This document shows, piece after piece, positions 31,939 through 33,850 of a stretch of 33,850 bases of DNA. Where the stretch lies: positions 1-33,850 of the IMG/VR virus record IMGVR_UViG_3300045579_000116. One strand, 5' to 3'. Every line of letters starts with the position of its first letter. Position 1 is the first letter of the stretch. Position numbers and translations under genes: made by a program. Below the pieces are notes generated by a model, which saw nothing but the letters and a program-made list of their open reading frames with translations, did not search any database and was not told where the DNA came from. Source of the stretch: a virus.

Positions 31939-33822
31939 ATGCTGACACCGTATGAACGCGCCGCATCCTACGCGGCCAAGGTACCCGGGGCCATCTCCGG
32001 GCAGGGAGGCCACTCGGCCACCTACGACCTTGCCAGAGTACTGGCTCACGACTTCGCGTTGAGCGAGGCCGAGAGTCTCCAGATCCTCGAACAGTGGAAC
32101 CAGCGGTGCTCGCCACCGTGGAGTCGAAAAGAACTCGAGCACAAGGTCCGACAAGCCGCGACGAAGCCACACAACAACCCGCGAGGGTCGAAGTTGGACA
32201 CGCACCAGACTGTCAGTCCGACGGGGAGGTTCATCGTCAACCGCAATGCGGCACCCGTTGACCTGTCAGGTGATGACTCGTCGGCTTCCACGATCCGCTT
32301 CCTTCGCGCTGCGTTCCTTCCGGGGGAACTGGTGTGCGTTTGCACTCAGGCACTCGAGGACGAGGACGGCAAGCATCGTCCCGGATCGCACGGCACATTC
32401 AAGCCGCTCGAGTGGTTCATCGACCAGATCGAGCAGGGCGACAACGCATTCACTTGCGCCTCGGCCTCGGGGCGATGGATCAGGATTAACCCCTACCGAT
32501 CAGAGAGCACGACGGGGGCGGACTCCAACGTCTCCGCGTACCGCCACGTCCTCATCGAGTTCGACGACCTGCCAGAGGCCGACCAGTTGGCCACGCTCAA
32601 GGCGTCGAACCTACCGCTCACAGCCATCATCTCGAGTGGGGGAAGGTCGTTCCATGGATGGGTCCGCGTTGACGCACCCGACAAGGCAACGTGGGAGGCT
32701 CGTCGTGATCTCGTTTACCAGTACCTCGAGGACGCTGGACCATGTCCCGCGAACAAGAATCCTGGCAGGTTCTCGAGGCTCCCGGGCTGCAAGCGGGGCG
32801 ACCAGTGGCAAAGGCTGGTTTCACTCCGCGAGGGACCGGAGACGTGGGAGGAGTTCGAGGTTTGGCTGAGACGCCGCGATCTGCCACAGGTCATGACGTG
32901 GGAGACGCTCAAGGAGATCCCGATCATGCCGGATCCGACGTGCATTCTCGGTGAGCGATGGCTCTGCAAAGGTGGTTCACTCACCATCGTCTCCTCGTCT
33001 GGTGTGGGCAAATCCTCGTTCTCTTTGCAGTTCGCGACCGCGATGGCCACCGGCGCCCCGTTCTTCGGGATCGCTCACCCGGAAGGCAAACCGATGCGGG
33101 TCGGCATCATTCAAGCCGAGAACGACTGGGGTGATGTGCTCGAGGCCATGTTTGGCTCGGTGCAGTGGTTGCTGACCGCTGGCCGCGGAACCGTCGGGGC
33201 CGGCCAACTCCTAAACGAAAATCTGAAACTGTTTCGAGAAAACACGAAGACGGGCCATGTCTTCCTAGGGATCCTCAGGCAACTCATCAAGGAGCATCGG
33301 CTGGAGGTCGTCATCATCGACCCGCTCATGGCGTTCTTCGGGGGCGACGTGAACGACCAAAAGGGGATGTCGGTCTTCCTCCGCAACACGCTCCAACCAA
33401 TCCTCGAGGAGACCGGATGCGTCGTGGTGCTCATCCACCACACGGCCAAGCCAAAGGCCGAGAAGGCCCAATCCGCGAGCGAGGTGGCCTATCTCGGAGC
33501 GGGTTCGAGCGAACTCACCAACTGGTCCCGCGAGGTGGCCGTACTCCAACGTGAGCCAGATCGGAAGGACGGAAACAAGGCCGCGTTCAGCCTGACTCTC
33601 TGCAAGCGAGCCGGTCGCTCTGGGATGGTTGACGAGGACGGGAACCGTCAGTCAAGAATCCGAATCGATCACTCGACGCAGGGCATTTGGTGGGTCTATG
33701 CACCCCAACTCCCTCCCGATTCCGAGCCCGAGAAAAAGGCGAAAAAGGAGGGTGAATGGACAGCAAACCGAGACCAAAAAAGTCCCGTACCTAAGCGATT
33801 CCGGAAGGAGCAGGGAGAATGA
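31939..33822 (+). CDS. Primase-helicase (AEP-like domain + RepA/DnaB-type ATPase)
   Basis: 627 aa. Residues about 1-75 are a PriCT-like helical domain (YDLARVLAHDFALSEAESLQ; SRKELEHKVRQA). Residues about 100-320 have primase-like signatures: HVLIEFDDLPEADQ (near 200), IISSGGRSFHGWVRVDA (near 230), and GRFSRLPGCKR (near 280). Residues about 340-560 are a RecA-fold ATPase: Walker A SSSGVGKSSFS near 352, Walker B EVVIIDPLMAFFGG near 455, then VVVLIHHTAK near 500. The layout matches phage replication proteins that prime and unwind DNA. The C-terminus is Lys-rich. The DNA-binding origin cannot be seen. Confidence 0.82.
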   Translation: MLTPYERAASYAAKVPGAISGQGGHSATYDLARVLAHDFALSEAESLQILEQWNQRCSPPWSRKELEHKVRQAATKPHNNPRGSKLDTHQTVSPTGRFIVNRNAAPVDLSGDDSSASTIRFLRAAFLPGELVCVCTQALEDEDGKHRPGSHGTFKPLEWFIDQIEQGDNAFTCASASGRWIRINPYRSESTTGADSNVSAYRHVLIEFDDLPEADQLATLKASNLPLTAIISSGGRSFHGWVRVDAPDKATWEARRDLVYQYLEDAGPCPANKNPGRFSRLPGCKRGDQWQRLVSLREGPETWEEFEVWLRRRDLPQVMTWETLKEIPIMPDPTCILGERWLCKGGSLTIVSSSGVGKSSFSLQFATAMATGAPFFGIAHPEGKPMRVGIIQAENDWGDVLEAMFGSVQWLLTAGRGTVGAGQLLNENLKLFRENTKTGHVFLGILRQLIKEHRLEVVIIDPLMAFFGGDVNDQKGMSVFLRNTLQPILEETGCVVVLIHHTAKPKAEKAQSASEVAYLGAGSSELTNWSREVAVLQREPDRKDGNKAAFSLTLCKRAGRSGMVDEDGNRQSRIRIDHSTQGIWWVYAPQLPPDSEPEKKAKKEGEWTANRDQKSPVPKRFRKEQGE

Positions 33823-33850
33823 ATAATCCGTTCTTATTTAATACCTATTC
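33819..33850 (+). CDS. Start of next gene, cut by window end
   Basis: ATG at 33819 overlaps the primase-helicase TGA (ATGA), and aggagcaggga lies 10-20 bases upstream. The first residues are MNNPFLFNTY; the frame is open to the window end. The DNA here is abruptly AT-rich. Product cannot be named. Confidence 0.45.
   Translation, partial: MNNPFLFNTY

Overview
The window is one strand of a tailed, double-stranded DNA bacteriophage genome (free phage or prophage). Every gene I can support is on the + strand, and most genes touch or overlap by 1-4 bases (ATGA, TGATG), as in long phage operons. The head and tail order follows the lambda/HK97 plan for a long non-contractile tail (siphovirus): small terminase, methyltransferase, large terminase, gpW-like joiner, portal, protease/scaffold, capsid cement, major capsid, connectors, tail-assembly chaperone with a -1 frameshift, tape measure, tail tip, fibres. 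No sheath or baseplate genes of a contractile tail are visible. The DNA is GC-rich by eye. Almost none of the non-overlapping genes has a Shine-Dalgarno sequence; their leaders are rich in A and C. This suggests a host with little use of Shine-Dalgarno sequences, but the sequence does not name the host. No integrase, repressor/excision pair, tRNA or CRISPR is visible, so lifestyle cannot be settled.

Layout. 48-3499: DNA packaging, with a ParB-domain/DNA methyltransferase fusion between the two terminase subunits. 3499-7911: procapsid genes, ending in a strong intrinsic terminator (7929-7959) right after the major capsid gene. 7963-10789: head-tail connectors, a tandem pair of small tail proteins, and the G/GT-type chaperones. 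10786-14972: a tail protein, the tape measure, and two paralogous distal-tail proteins. 14969-23616: six structural or fibre proteins, including a collagen-like fibre and a 996-residue fibre with beta-helix character. 23662-24807: a glycosyltransferase whose start codon lies in the loop of a strong hairpin. 24824-26677: a lysis cassette of four membrane proteins and an endolysin. 26702-27267: an HTH gene that appears split by a frameshift, with an inverted repeat over its start codon. 27268-27521: the longest non-coding stretch, with hairpins and a candidate promoter. 27522-33850: an early/replication region of many small unknown proteins plus a RuvC-like resolvase, a RecT-like annealing protein, an SSB-like protein and a primase-helicase. 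The last gene is cut by the window end.

How the genes work together. The right-hand region would replicate and recombine the genome by primase-helicase, ssDNA binding, annealing and junction resolution. The methyltransferase may mark the DNA. The left-hand region builds the procapsid, packages DNA and builds the tail. The fibres and glycosyltransferase would deal with the host surface or virion decoration. The lysis cassette releases progeny. The most unusual signals are the hairpin around the glycosyltransferase start, the near absence of Shine-Dalgarno sites, the mid-operon terminator, the dyad on the HTH start codon, and the overlapping membrane-protein cassette.
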